Assembly: GCA_037349105.1 (NCBI GenBank)
Contig: JAYJMM010000123.1
Coordinates: 1,426,001-1,490,000, forward strand
Source of the DNA: Limnomonas spitsbergensis
Lineage: Eukaryota; Chlorophyta; Chlorophyceae; Chlamydomonadales
Reading direction: 5' to 3'
Length of the DNA: 64,000 bases
The position numbers were made by a program, and so were the translations under genes. The notes beneath the pieces were generated by a model that was not told the origin of the DNA, did no database searches, and was given only the letters and a program-made list of their open reading frames with translations. Positions 56,901-64,000 of the stretch are shown piece after piece; positions within the stretch are counted from its first letter, which is position 1; each line of letters starts with the position of its first letter.

Positions 56901-59540
56901 AACCTTGGTGGGGTGGACACTAAACCCTCACTCCCCTGAATAGGCTGCAGGTGAGAGGAATGGTAAACCTTAAGCTTGGTGGGGTGGACACTAAACCCTC
57001 ACTCCCCTGAATAGGCTGCAGGTGAGAGGAATGGTAAACCTTAAGCTTGGTGGGGTGGACACTAAACCCTCACTCCCCTGAATAGGCTGCAGGTGAGAGG
57101 AATGGTAAACCTTAAGCTTGGTGGGGTGGACACTAAACCCTCACTCCCCTGAATAGGCTGCAGGTGAGAGGAATGGTAAACCTTAAGCTTGGTGGGGTGG
57201 ACACTAAACCCTCACTCCCCTGAATAGGCTGCAGGTGAGAGGAATGGTAAACCTTAAGCTTGGTGGGGTGGACACTAAACCCTCACTCCCCTGAATAGGC
57301 TGCAGGTGAGAGGAATGGTAAACCTTAAGCTTGGTGGGGTGGACACTAAACCCTCACTCCCCTGAATAGGCTGCAGGTGAGAGGAATGGTAAACCCTAAG
57401 CTTGGTGGGGCGGACACTAGACCCTCAAGAGGAATGGTAAACCCTACATTGGCTGGGGGTAGTGAACGAGTGTCAAAGTTTTGTCCTAATTGGTCCAGTA
57501 GTGGCCTGTGTTTCAAAAATCTTAATTTTGTTATGCTGCGCTTCTTTCTGCCTGGTGTTCAGTAGTGTTCACCCGACATCATTATCCACGTAAACACACA
57601 CAAGCCTTGTATCCCGTCCTCTCTCCAGGGTTGGCTATGTAGGGTTGAGGTTTAGCGCAAAACCCTGAACCCTATCTCTTTTTGCATGCCTTTATGTCTA
57701 GGATTGAGGTTGAGCGCGCAGTCCTAATCCCCTCGCTCCACAATCCATATGCATGGCGAATAAGATCATTCTGGATTGGCCTGTTGGGGTGCAAATATTG
57801 ACAAAGTGTGTTCATGTCGCAACAAAGTGAGATACCCGCCATGCAGGGCCTGCTGTTGAGCATGGTCAGGGAGATCAGTCTTATTCATTTTAGTACTTTG
57901 TAGCATTTTGCTGTTGTAACATCACAATCCATGGGCAGGGCCTGCTGTCCAGCATGGCGAGTGAGATTGCAGACATCCAGGCATCCCGCAGCTCAGCTGC
58001 ACCCCCCCTAGACCCTTACAGCCCTTCAACCCTCATGTGCAGGGCCTGCTGTCCAGCATGGCGAGGGAGATTGCAGACATCCAGGCATCCCGCAGCTGCG
58101 GGGGTGGCGGCTCCGGAACCACCTTGGCCGTGGAGGCGGGAGCAGGGAGGTGGGGCCAGGGGAGCCAGGCCAGGGCGGCAGAGGTGGCGATGGCTGTGGA
58201 TGGCCTCGCTTCAGCTGTGGCACGCCTGACATCGGAGGTGAAAACGGTGGCAGGTGAGGAGGGAGGTTAGGGTGACGCGGGAGATGTGGGCAGGGAGGGG
58301 GTGAGGCAGGAGGCAGGATGACTGGACAGCAGGGAATATTTCGGTTGGGCGGTTGCCTGCCAAGGCGCACAGTGGTGACTGTGGTGATATGGGAGGGCAG
58401 GTGGGAGGGGGGAAGGAAGGGTTGAGGGGGGTGCAGGTGAGGATGGCATGGGCGGCAGGGGGGGTGAGGGAAGCTTAAGGGCTGCTAGGATCCAGGGGTA
58501 GGAGGAGGAGGTGGGGGATGCGTGGAAGATGCATCTCGTGACGTATGTTTTGCTATTTCCCTTGTTTCGTTTTGCTATATTCCCTGTCATCAAAATTCGA
58601 ACTACATGAATGATTGCTTTACTTTTTTTTATGCTGCAGAGGTCGTCAGCCATACTGCTGCCACACCTACCTACCTGAATACCCCCCTTGACCTGCTTAT
58701 TATATGTTTCTATAACACTACAGTGCAATCAATCTTCTTATTTTCTCTGTCTTCTCAGGCCGTGTGGATGGCACTCGGCTGGAAATGTCTGCACTTCGCA
58801 GCCAGCAGCAGCAGCAGAGGCTGTTGATGCCCACTGCTGGGGACCCGACCATGGACCTGGCATCTGCATCGGCCAGCCTAGAGAGGAAGATGGCAGAGTG
58901 GCAGTCCCGCTTTGAGGGCGCGTTGATGCAGGTGAGGAAGAACGTTGAACGCAGTGTTCTAAAGTAGGGTTAAAGAGAAGGATGACAGCGGCAGTCACCC
59001 TTTGAGGGTACGCAGAAGCAGGTTGCAAGAGGGTCGGAAAAGAGTCTTGATAACATGTGATGTGAATGGACGTTTCTCTGGGAGCCTGGTCTTGCTTGCC
59101 CCCCCACCCCACCCTTCTTCCTCCTCGATCCTCCATCCATCCAACTGCCCCCCCCCCTCCCTCTTGCGCCGCTGCGGGCTGAAATCTACACCTTTCCCGC
59201 CGCTGCTTCCTGCTGCGCATGAAGTATATGGCCTGGAGGGGAGGCAGCGCAAGGATCAGCAGGCTCCCCTGATTCCCCTTGTGTCAGGATTAACCCTAAA
59301 CCCTTCATATTCTCTGTTCTACGTCAGGTTGCACGCCAAGTAGATGGCCTGGAGGGGAGACTGCGTGAGGAGCAACAGGCCTCCCTGCAGGCCATTGAGA
59401 GCATGCTGGCGCAAGCGGGCCTGCCGCCTCCCTCCTCAGCGCTGGCGGTGCGCATGCCAACATTGAAGCCGGGCGCTCTGCTGGCCGCGGGGGACCGCCA
59501 CCCGGATGTGCAGCAGGTTGACAACATGCCCTCCTTCTGA
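38963..59540 (+). CDS. LRR / EF-hand / p25-alpha (TPPP) / coiled-coil protein, 25 exons
   Basis: Exons: 38963-39041, 39242-39372, 42810-42900, 43451-43644, 44200-44332, 45675-45817, 46634-46769, 47468-47598, 47877-47995, 49664-49767, 49965-50027, 50232-50431, 51024-51160, 51565-51629, 52251-52329, 52751-52836, 53201-53356, 53626-53686, 53831-53966, 54816-54954, 55636-55943, 56672-56737, 58043-58253, 58759-58931, 59328-59540. All are GT-AG and sum to 3354 nt, giving 1117 residues. Residues ~20-420 are RNase-inhibitor-type LRRs (LQTLCLSHNRVGDKGACALA). Two EF-hand loops follow at about 545-556 (DQNQDNYLSRDE) and 587-598 (DRDGDGRISLQD). A p25-alpha/TPPP domain spans about 636-718 (LKRVFKNYCKF, FSRLCADAGFV, VEVIFFRYRP). 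A Lys cluster and coiled coils (~800-1080) complete it. p25-alpha proteins bind tubulin and track with cilia, so an axonemal or microtubule role with Ca2+ control is inferred. The start is the first ATG before the LRRs. Exon 4's acceptor was chosen by phase. Confidence 0.9.
39757..41260. repeat. 51-bp minisatellite (intron 2, array I)
   Basis: About 28 units of GGTGTGAGGGTGCATGTGCT, then CTGATTTGCATGCACATGGA, then GCACATGGGCC. Because 51 is a multiple of three and the unit lacks stops in several frames, 400-550-codon open frames appear on the minus strand. They have no other gene features. Unit variants (GGGGCATATGGGCCAGTGAA) recur in blocks, indicating higher-order duplication. Confidence 0.95.
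41455..42620. repeat. 49-bp minisatellite (intron 2, array II)
   Basis: About 24 units of GGATATCGCCTGATGGCCGG, then GGGACCGCTGACTCCCATTT, then TGGATGATA. It starts ~200 bp after array I. The middle units are almost identical and the two ends more diverged (ATATTGCCTGATGGCTGAGG). The period is not a multiple of three, so all three frames are open in turn. Confidence 0.95.
42880..43145 (+). repeat. Donor-derived repeats after exon 3
   Basis: Exon 3's end and donor (GCTTCAATGAGGGTGCGTAC) recurs almost exactly at 43006 (AGCTTCAATGAGGGTGCGTA). It is followed by three or more ~30-bp units AACGCAATGAGGGTGGGTGC. Confidence 0.85.
43960..44190. repeat. (CTCCTG)n / (CTGCTG)n microsatellite before exon 5
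   Basis: Tri- and hexanucleotide units (GCTCCTGCTGCTGCTCCTGC) run up to 10 bp from the exon 5 acceptor (CGTGGTAG). The Leu-rich and Ala/Pro-rich open frames over it are composition artefacts. Confidence 0.85.
44330..44565 (+). repeat. Donor-derived repeats after exon 5
   Basis: Exon 5's end (CACTCATTTGGCCAAGGCTT TTGAGAGC, donor GTAAGAGG) is echoed at about 44357, 44400, 44440, 44480 and 44525 (TCTCACTTGGCCAAGGCGTT). A ~80-bp composite unit (GAGCATGGGAGAGAGAGGGG) is repeated twice. Confidence 0.85.
44850..44900 (+). repeat. Distant copy of exon 6 acceptor and start
   Basis: CCTGCTCCTGCCAAGCATGA TGTCCAAGCC at 44862 matches the true CCTGCTCCTGGCAGGCATGA TGTCCAACCT at 45662, 800 bp away. The acceptor AG is changed to AA. 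The 39-bp array lies between the two. Confidence 0.85.
44930..45590. repeat. 39-bp minisatellite (array III)
   Basis: About 17 units of CCCAGCCTCTGCCCCAGTCT followed by CCACCCTTCAACCAACATG. The pyrimidine-CAG composition mimics 3' splice sites. A 13-codon period gives long open frames on both strands. Confidence 0.95.
45805..46245 (+). repeat. 39-bp minisatellite built from the exon 6 donor (array IV)
   Basis: Each of about 10 units contains the exon 6 end and donor (GGGAACCAG then GTGGGG): GTGGGGTGGAGGTGTAGGGT, then TGAGGTGGAGGGGAACCAG. The period is exactly 13 codons and the coding frame stays open (GNQVGWRCRVEVE) through the whole array to about 46243. Any of ~10 donors could therefore be used without a frameshift. 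Confidence 0.95.
46796..47045. repeat. (GGT)n-rich repeat, ~66-bp units
   Basis: GGTGGTAGGTGTTGTTGTGG GATCAGATGAGGGATCAGTG units, about three and a half copies, within intron 7. Confidence 0.85.
47640..47775 (+). repeat. Two copies of the exon 8 end plus donor
   Basis: CAGCCTGCACCTGCTGGTCG ... GGGGCCAGGGTGAAGG (47643) and AGCCTGCACATGGTGGACGT ... GGGACCAGAGCTATG (47727) echo exon 8's end (CAGCCTGCACCTGCTAGACG ... GGGGCCAGAG, donor GTGCGG). Confidence 0.85.
48105..49670 (+). repeat. ~47-bp minisatellite built from the exon 10 acceptor (array VI)
   Basis: About 30 units of CCTCATACACCCCACACCTG, then CACCGCCCACACCCTCTCAC, then CCCCCAG lead up to the genuine acceptor (TCTCACCCCCCAG at 49651-49663) and the exon 10 start TCTCATGCACCTGACACT. 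Each unit thus reproduces pyrimidine tract, CAG and the first exon bases. A first isolated copy (CCCCCAGCCTGATGCACA) is at 48112. Blocks of several hundred bases are themselves duplicated. Confidence 0.95.
51205..51255 (+). repeat. Copy of the exon 13 end
   Basis: GGCGGCCATGATTTACCGCC AGCACGATCAGGATCAGGAC echoes exon 13's GGCAGCCATCATCTTCCGCA AGCATGACCAGAACCAGGAC, about 100 bp after the real donor. Confidence 0.7.
51350..51510 (+). repeat. Two upstream copies of the exon 14 start
   Basis: GTTGGCAGTGCTGCATGATC (51359) and GTTGGCAGTGCTGCATGATG (51474) echo exon 14's GCTGGCAGCAATGCATGAGG (51573). Confidence 0.65.
52385..52440 (+). repeat. Copy of the exon 15 (EF-hand) end
   Basis: GGCCACATCAGCCTGAAAGA CTGCATCAGCTGGTTGGAGA copies GGCCGCATCAGCCTCCAAGA CTTCATCAGCTGGTGAGACA from the exon 15 border about 95 bp earlier. 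Confidence 0.8.
52870..53030 (+). repeat. Two copies of the exon 16 end plus donor
   Basis: GACAAGCATCAAGTCCCCGT GGGTGGGTC (52880) and GACAAGTGTCAGGTCCCAAT GGATGAGGG (52977) echo the exon 16 end TACAAGCATCAAGTCCCTGT GGGTGAGTG. Confidence 0.85.
53095..53165 (+). repeat. Upstream decayed copy of exon 17
   Basis: ATCCAGAATAACCCTGCACT CAAGTCAGTGTTAAAGAATA (53106) copies exon 17's GTCCAGAACAACCTTGCACT CAAGCGCGTGTTCAAGAACT (53203). Confidence 0.85.
54000..54440 (+). repeat. Donor-derived copies after exon 19
   Basis: The exon 19 end (GCAGGATGGGCGGACAGCCG CTGACGCCGGAGACCTCAAC) recurs at about 54016 (GCAGGATGGGTGGACAGCAG), 54100 (GCAGGATGGGTGGACACTTA) and, shorter, 54407 (GGAGACCTCAGCGGTCGGG). Between them are GGGGAAGCAGG-type units. 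Confidence 0.8.
55930..56220 (+). repeat. Donor-derived ~120-bp repeats after exon 21
   Basis: CTGGAGAACACGGTGAGTTG ATGGGGCAAG (exon 21 border) is echoed at about 56067 (CTGGGGAACACGATGAGTAG ACGGGGCAAG) and 56190 (CTGGTGGACACGGTGAAGAG). Poly-G runs sit at 56025-56037 and 56152-56166. Confidence 0.85.
56480..56640 (+). repeat. Upstream copies of the exon 22 start
   Basis: CAGGTAGAGGGTACACTGGC (56484), CAAGTGGAGGGCCCTCTAGT (56557) and CAGGTGGAGGGCACTCTGGT (56599) echo the genuine CAGGTGGAGGGCACGCTGGC at 56669. Confidence 0.9.
56725..57420 (+). repeat. 71-bp minisatellite built from the exon 22 donor (array VII)
   Basis: About nine units of GTGAGAGGAATGGTAAACCT, then TAAGCTTGGTGGGGTGGACA, then CTAAACCCTCACTCCCCTGA and ATAGGCTGCAG. 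The real border is CCTACAG-GTAAGAGGAATGG. Each unit ends in CAG and begins with GTGAG, so each junction looks like a full donor; one unit carries a mutated donor (TTGAGAGG at 56880). Confidence 0.95.
57835..58042 (+). repeat. Two upstream copies of the exon 23 start
   Basis: CAGGGCCTGCTGTTGAGCAT GGTCAGGGAG (57845) and CAGGGCCTGCTGTCCAGCAT GGCGAGTGAG (57938, extending ~65 bases) precede the genuine copy at 58040. The 57938 copy keeps an acceptor and 65 open bases, so it is a possible alternative exon start. Confidence 0.9.
58980..59035 (+). repeat. Copy of the exon 24 end
   Basis: AGCGGCAGTCACCCTTTGAG GGTACGCAGAAGCAGGTTGC copies the exon 24 end AGTGGCAGTCCCGCTTTGAG GGCGCGTTGATGCAGGTGAG about 80 bp downstream. 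Confidence 0.8.
59215..59275 (+). repeat. Upstream copy of the exon 25 start
   Basis: GAAGTATATGGCCTGGAGGG GAGGCAGCGCAAGGATCAGC precedes and matches exon 25's CAAGTAGATGGCCTGGAGGG GAGACTGCGTGAGGAGCAAC. Confidence 0.85.
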
Positions 59541-59589
59541 GCTGGGGCTGGATGATGGGTTTCGGGGATCCTCCGCTAGGTGAGGGGAC

Positions 59590-59980
59590 CGCGTCTGCTT
59601 GCAGGGGAGGTCTGATGCCCTGCTTCTTACAAGGTCGACTACAGCCCTGCTTCTCATCAGGCTGGATTATAATGCCCGAGCACTTCATCAGGTCAAGGAC
59701 AGGCCCTGCTTCTGATCAGGCTGGATGCGGAGCTTGTTTGTCCAGTTTTTACAGTCCGGCAGAGCCAATCACATTTGATGCATGAGCTCAGTGCCTGTCA
59801 AGCGGGATGAAGCTGAATCAACATGCCCTGCCTCTAGTCAGGTCCACAACAGGCCATGTTGCTGATCAGACTGGCTAGCTAGCTATGTCCTCTTATTTAT
59901 CAGGCTGGCTAGCTTTGCCTCCCTACTTATCAAGCTGGGTGACTACCGCATGCCCTCCTTCAAGTCAGGGTCGGCGGGTA
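59590..59980 (+). repeat. Echoes of the coding end in the 3' flank
   Basis: The end of exon 25 (GACAACATGCCCTCCTTCTG) is echoed about eight times: GATGCCCTGCTTCTTACAAG, CAGCCCTGCTTCTCATCAGG, AGGCCCTGCTTCTGATCAGG, ACATGCCCTGCCTCTAGTCA, and last CGCATGCCCTCCTTCAAGTC at about 59948. Most are followed by a (G)ATCAGGCTGG-type word. Confidence 0.7.
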
Positions 59981-61632
59981 ATCCCAGCCTTGACACACAT
60001 ACATATGCTTTGCTTTTGCCCCGTGGGTTCTCTCGTTCAGGGTGGAAGGACACCAGAGGATGTAATCGGAATAGGTGACCGAAGCAATGCATGTTCACAC
60101 AAACATGTTCGGACTTGCTTCTCTGACTATTGATGATGGGATAGGGGGAGTGTGGGGCCATTGGTGCCCTCAGCAAATTTTGCCGTACGGCATCATGTAC
60201 TTTTGTATTGTACCCTACTAGAGTATCCCAGCACTACCCTTCCGTGGAAAATGCCTGTTATGTCCACGTTAGGAAGCACGGCTTTCAGAAGGACCTCAGA
60301 CGTCAGATACTTTGTGGGACAGCCTGGGAGCAGTTGTTTTTATCAAGGCGCTCGTTTCCGCGGTATCCCCGCTCTTCCCGTCATTAAGGCCTCCTATTGG
60401 CTCCTTGGTCCTCCTTCCATCCTTACTATGTCTTACCAGGTGTGACTCCTAGTTTGTGTTGCGGCATTGGATGCCATGGATTCTGGATTTATGACCAGCG
60501 TTTTCTGATGAGCACTTACATAAGCATGCTCTGCTGAGCCCCCTGCTTTCTCCTACCCGCCATTCTGCCTTATGATATGGGTGCAACCTCGCAGACTTTG
60601 TTCAAATGTTGCCTACTGGCTTCATTAGTATTTTTCGAGTATATTCTTGTTTTCCTGGGTGTTGTGTAGCCCTGGCAGTGCTGGTGTCTGCCTAACACCC
60701 TCGTGGCGGTTACCCTTCCCCCAGCTGCTGCCTTGCATGGAGCTCCAGGCTTTTCTTTCGTCCTGGCTTTGACAGACAGTAACTTTGCCTATTTTTAGTT
60801 TGCCTTCTACTACATGTGTTGCCCTTTTTCAATTTCCTTGGATTGCCAATTTCCTTGAAATAAATCTGCACCTCATCTTCCTACTGCCTGGCCTTTTAGA
60901 AAGGCTATGGGGTCTATGCGCAGGCACTATAACAACACGCTTGCTTCGTAAATGGAAATTCTATCCTTGGTTTCCCAAATGGATCTTGATGCGAGAAAAA
61001 CGAGGGCAACGAATCTGTCGAGACCATGGGGGGCCCTGTGCGAGAAGTATGTCCTCAGACATACCGGACATGGAAGGATCGGAAAGGCATAGGAGGAAGC
61101 ATTACACCACTATTTGAATGTTTGTCGTCTTAAACTTAAGAGGCCATGGCCATGCAACCTGTAGCGCACAGTACCTGGAATTGTAACCAAGTCGAGGGTG
61201 GACGCATTGTACGTTACTATCATTGAGGTCGATGTCACTTAAGGGTTGCCTCCGAAATAAGTAAGGTGGCCTGCAAGTTATAACGAGAAAGGGAGTGAAG
61301 CTGTCAGGCATTGCACAACCGCTCCCAGTGTTGCCGTCATCTATTGGTGCCAGTGCCCATTCAGACTGATTGGTGCCGCAGCCCTACAAACCACAGATCA
61401 CAACTTGACATGATGAAGCATGAGTCCATACGCCGTGTTGGCGCCCTACGGATTACAATAGCTGGAAATCTGAATAATGGACATCTTCAATTTCCACACA
61501 CGCCTTTATATATTGGCCAGGAGATTGACCTGCAAGGGAGTTAAATTCTAATTTAGCCCGCCATGAAAGAAAGACCAGCCTCTTCATCAGGCCCACCCAA
61601 ACGTTGTTGTGCCCCTGAATGAAATGACAGAG
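59981..61632. other. Intergenic region, no gene recognised
   Basis: No domain signature was found on either strand; short open frames only. It separates two convergent genes, so it should hold both 3' ends. Confidence 0.4.
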
Positions 61633-61648
61633 GACTTGCACTACATCC

Positions 61649-61715
61649 CAGCCCTCTGGTTAGGCACCCACGCGGCCGAGCCTTTTTGAGCAGGGCCCAG
61701 AGGTGTAACGTCATT
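61649..61715 (+). mobile_element. ~67-bp LINE 3'-end insertion with target-site duplication
   Basis: The element is only the LINE tail (GGCACCCACGCGGCCGAGCC, then TTTTTGAGCAGGGCCCAGAG, then GTGTAACGTCATT). It is flanked by a 16-base direct repeat GACTTGCACTACATCC at 61633-61648 and 61716-61731. The first three bases may be tail microhomology, leaving at least 13. This is an extreme 5' truncation typical of target-primed reverse transcription. Confidence 0.85.
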
Positions 61716-61723
61716 GACTTGCA

Positions 61724-63825
61724 CTACATCCAAGGAAGGCCTGCATCACTCCCGGCTGTGATACCGCCAAAAGATATCCGCCACAGATCCAAGAGGATGG
61801 TTACCAGCATGGCGGCGGCTAGGCCGTCCAAGGCAGCATCGCTAGCGGACCACTTCTTCTTGGGGTCCTGTGCGGACAGAAAAGAAAAGAGGACGTATGT
61901 CAAACACATGACAGCATACAAGGGAGTGGGTCAGACCTGCTTTGCGAGCAAGTCTTTAGACACATCTCAGTTGGCAACGCAAGAAGGCGCTTTATGGATG
62001 ATCAGTACCACCTGCATGGATGTTGATAATACAGCCTCCCTGTTTTCCTCCCCAAAGCTGAAAATGTCATTCCTTTCCCGGGTTTCAGCAGTGGTTATAG
62101 AGATCACATCTGAGGCGGGCGCTACCGCCGCTGATGCTGCCAGAACGCTGATTTCCCTTGGCATCCAGCCTCACCTCATCCATGCGGTAGAACATGGGGA
62201 ACGAGACAAAAAAGTATATCGCATAGAAGAGCGAGCCCACGGAGTACATCTTGTCACGATCCACAAAAGTATAGTAGGGGTACTGCAGCAGCCAAGCAGG
62301 GCACACCAAGTGGGCAACGCATGGGTGACGCGGCCAGAGGGCCCGTTGGAAAACAGGCATGCAGCTTTACATCTAATAATCTCTCCAGCTGCTGCAACCA
62401 GCATCTCACGTTTTAATGTCAGCATGAGAGACAAGTCTCATGGTAAATGACGTTGCGCTTCTGGGCCCTGCTGAAAAAAGCTCGGCCGCATGGGCGCCGA
62501 GTCTCATGGACGAGCCTCTAAACCCACAGCTTTTAGCACACGGGTAGAGGCTCTTAAGAGCTATTGTTCACACCAGGCCCTTTTTGAGGGGTGGCAGGCG
62601 GCTATCACAGGGGACCTGATCGGGACTAAACCTTGACCAACCTACAGCCGGTGGCCCAACCGAAAGGGCTTGCTGCTCCAAGCCCTGCAAACCTTAGGCC
62701 GGGTTGTGGCTGAACTGCCCAAGTATGGCTGAAGCACCTCTAAAAGAAACAACAATGGGTGGCCACTTACATGCGCTATCGTCAAGGTCTCCATGAACGC
62801 TGCAGAGGGCAGGAGATGCACACAGTCAGGCCCCAGTCAGGCTCCTTCATGCCGGGGAGATCAGGGAGTCGAGAAGAGTTGGGGAAAGGAATCCTGAATC
62901 CTGACGCGAATGAGCATCGTTGCCTGGCATACCTGTCGAGTAAGCTAGCAGTCCAACGACGAGAGCCATAGCTGATCGCCGCACGAGGGGAGACGACTTG
63001 AGCAGAGCTGTCTGGGTCTGCAACATGGGTCAACAGCCCTGCGTGATTCTGTGGCCTAGTGCGGTGAAGACTGGATTTCGACGAGAAAGGGAACCCACTG
63101 CCCCCCCACACAAAGGCGTCGGCGTGGCAGTGGCTGCAGAAAAAACAAGGCATCTAATAGCAGAGAGCAGGTGCCGCTTGCTTGCTCACCCGTCGAAGGA
63201 GCACGTTAGAGATGGCGTGGTAGAAGCAGAAGTAGGCGTGTGTCATTAGGTACATGACCAGGGGAATGTCATTCAGCCGGTGAGACTTCATCGTGTACGC
63301 GGCACCCAGGACTTTGAAGAAGTAGTGGGTCCAAAAGTAGTTCCCGACATAACCAAAGACTGCAATCCAAATGTTGGCCTGCAATGGTGGGGCATTCTTT
63401 CTAAGCCTGGGAATGCCACACAGACTAGGTAGCCATGCCGCCCATGCGAGACAGCGTATGACAGTTATGAGCAGGGGGCAACGGTATTGTGCGGTTCACA
63501 CTCACTTTGACCCAGTACCTCTGATGCCACGGTTTCTGTCGATCTGCCTGTGATATTGATGGTCAATCCAGGACTCAAAAACAGGTAAGGTGCAGATACC
63601 GGTCAGCTTCCAACGAGAATAGCGAGGTTGGACAAAAAGTCAGGTGTCCACCTCCCGACAGCGTCCCGGCCTTTTATACAAGAAGGATTCACTACTAGGC
63701 CAGGAGTTCAGTAAGGAGGCTTATGGGCAGCATTACTGTACCTTGCTCTGCAAGAACATGGGCAGGACGAAGCAAGGGGTGGCAGCGGCCACTCCGATCA
63801 TCAGGTAGCCATAGCTCTCGCAATA
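61724..63825 (-). CDS. CPI1: Cycloeucalenol cycloisomerase (5' partial)
   Basis: Opens the 9,19-cyclopropane ring of cycloeucalenol to give obtusifoliol in plant-type sterol synthesis, in the endoplasmic reticulum membrane. Exons in transcript order are 63825-63742, 63547-63506, 63378-63190, 63017-62933, 62799-62771, 62282-62175 and 61867-61724. All phases agree, giving 226 residues and TAG at 61726-61724. The conserved family core is visible: ADRQKPWHQRYWVK, then ANIWIAVFGYVGNYFWTHYF, FKVLGAAYT, LMTHAYFCFYHAISNVLLRR, AFMETLTIAHYPYYTFVDRD, KMYSVGSLFYAIYFFVSFPM, FYRMDE and AAAMLVTILLDLWRISFG. Several segments are hydrophobic membrane spans. Against the ~280-residue Arabidopsis enzyme (from memory) about the first 55 residues lie beyond the window edge. 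Two LINE tails sit in it: one in the intron at 62.45 kb and one directly after the stop. No junction-duplication arrays are seen. Confidence 0.95.
62445..62500 (-). mobile_element. 56-bp LINE 3'-end insertion with target-site duplication
   Basis: Within a CPI1 intron. AATGACGTTGCGCTTCTGGG, then CCCTGCTGAAAAAAGCTCGG, then CCGCATGGGCGCC is the reverse complement of the LINE tail. A 10-base direct repeat, AGTCTCATGG, flanks it at 62435-62444 and 62501-62510. Confidence 0.8.
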
Positions 63826-64000
63826 CTGTACATCCAAAGGCATCAAAAGTAAAATGCAGGTAGAAGAGGGAAGCCCAGCATGAGATCCATAAAGGACAAA
63901 CAGAGGATATGCCTGTCGCCATGGACATGCATCTCCAGTCTGTCCGTCAGGCGCCTTCACTGCGGCCATGCTCCAGGTTTGCAAGCAAGGAAGAGAATGC

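Overview
This window is nuclear DNA of a green alga (Chlorophyta), most likely a chlamydomonad-type (volvocalean) species; the order is inferred, not proven. The evidence is: every recognisable gene is split by canonical GT-AG introns with coding phase kept across junctions; one gene is a plant/green-algal cycloeucalenol cycloisomerase; one is a B-box plus CCT CONSTANS-like regulator; one encodes a Ser-Pro-rich wall-type rod fused to a CAP domain; and one carries the p25-alpha domain typical of organisms with cilia. There are no operons and genes are sparse. Introns are very repeat-rich.

Layout. 0.3-3.8 kb (+): last six recognised exons of mitochondrial succinate-CoA ligase beta subunit. 5.2-6.9 kb (-): ankyrin-repeat gene that appears broken by frameshifts and a stop. 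9.4-13.7 kb (-): a secreted LysM / proline-rich / CAP protein. 17.9-18.6 and 22.2-25.2 kb: 5'-truncated copies of one non-LTR (LINE) retrotransposon family, whose short 3' tails also recur near 3.9, 4.6, 38.6, 61.7 and 62.5 kb. 19.6-21.2 kb (+): complete five-exon CONSTANS-like gene (325 residues). 27.2-37.5 kb (+): exons of one or two unrecognised proteins, one with a long Gln-rich region. 39.0-59.5 kb (+): a complete 25-exon gene (1117 residues) encoding LRRs, two EF-hands, a p25-alpha/TPPP domain and a coiled-coil tail; its introns hold most of the minisatellite DNA. 61.7-63.8 kb (-): the 3' part of cycloeucalenol cycloisomerase, with a tiny LINE insertion directly behind its stop codon.

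The most striking signal is not a gene. In at least four genes, introns begin with repeated, decaying copies of the preceding exon's last bases plus its 5' splice site, and end with repeated copies of the 3' splice site plus the following exon's first bases. Several large minisatellites (39, 47 and 71 bp units) are clearly built from such junctions. The introns therefore look as if they grew by tandem duplication across exon-intron borders. The CONSTANS-like and cycloisomerase genes, with short introns, do not show it.

The genes have no obvious shared pathway: a TCA-cycle enzyme, a sterol enzyme, a light/photoperiod-type regulator, a wall/secreted protein and a probable axonemal or cytoskeletal protein.
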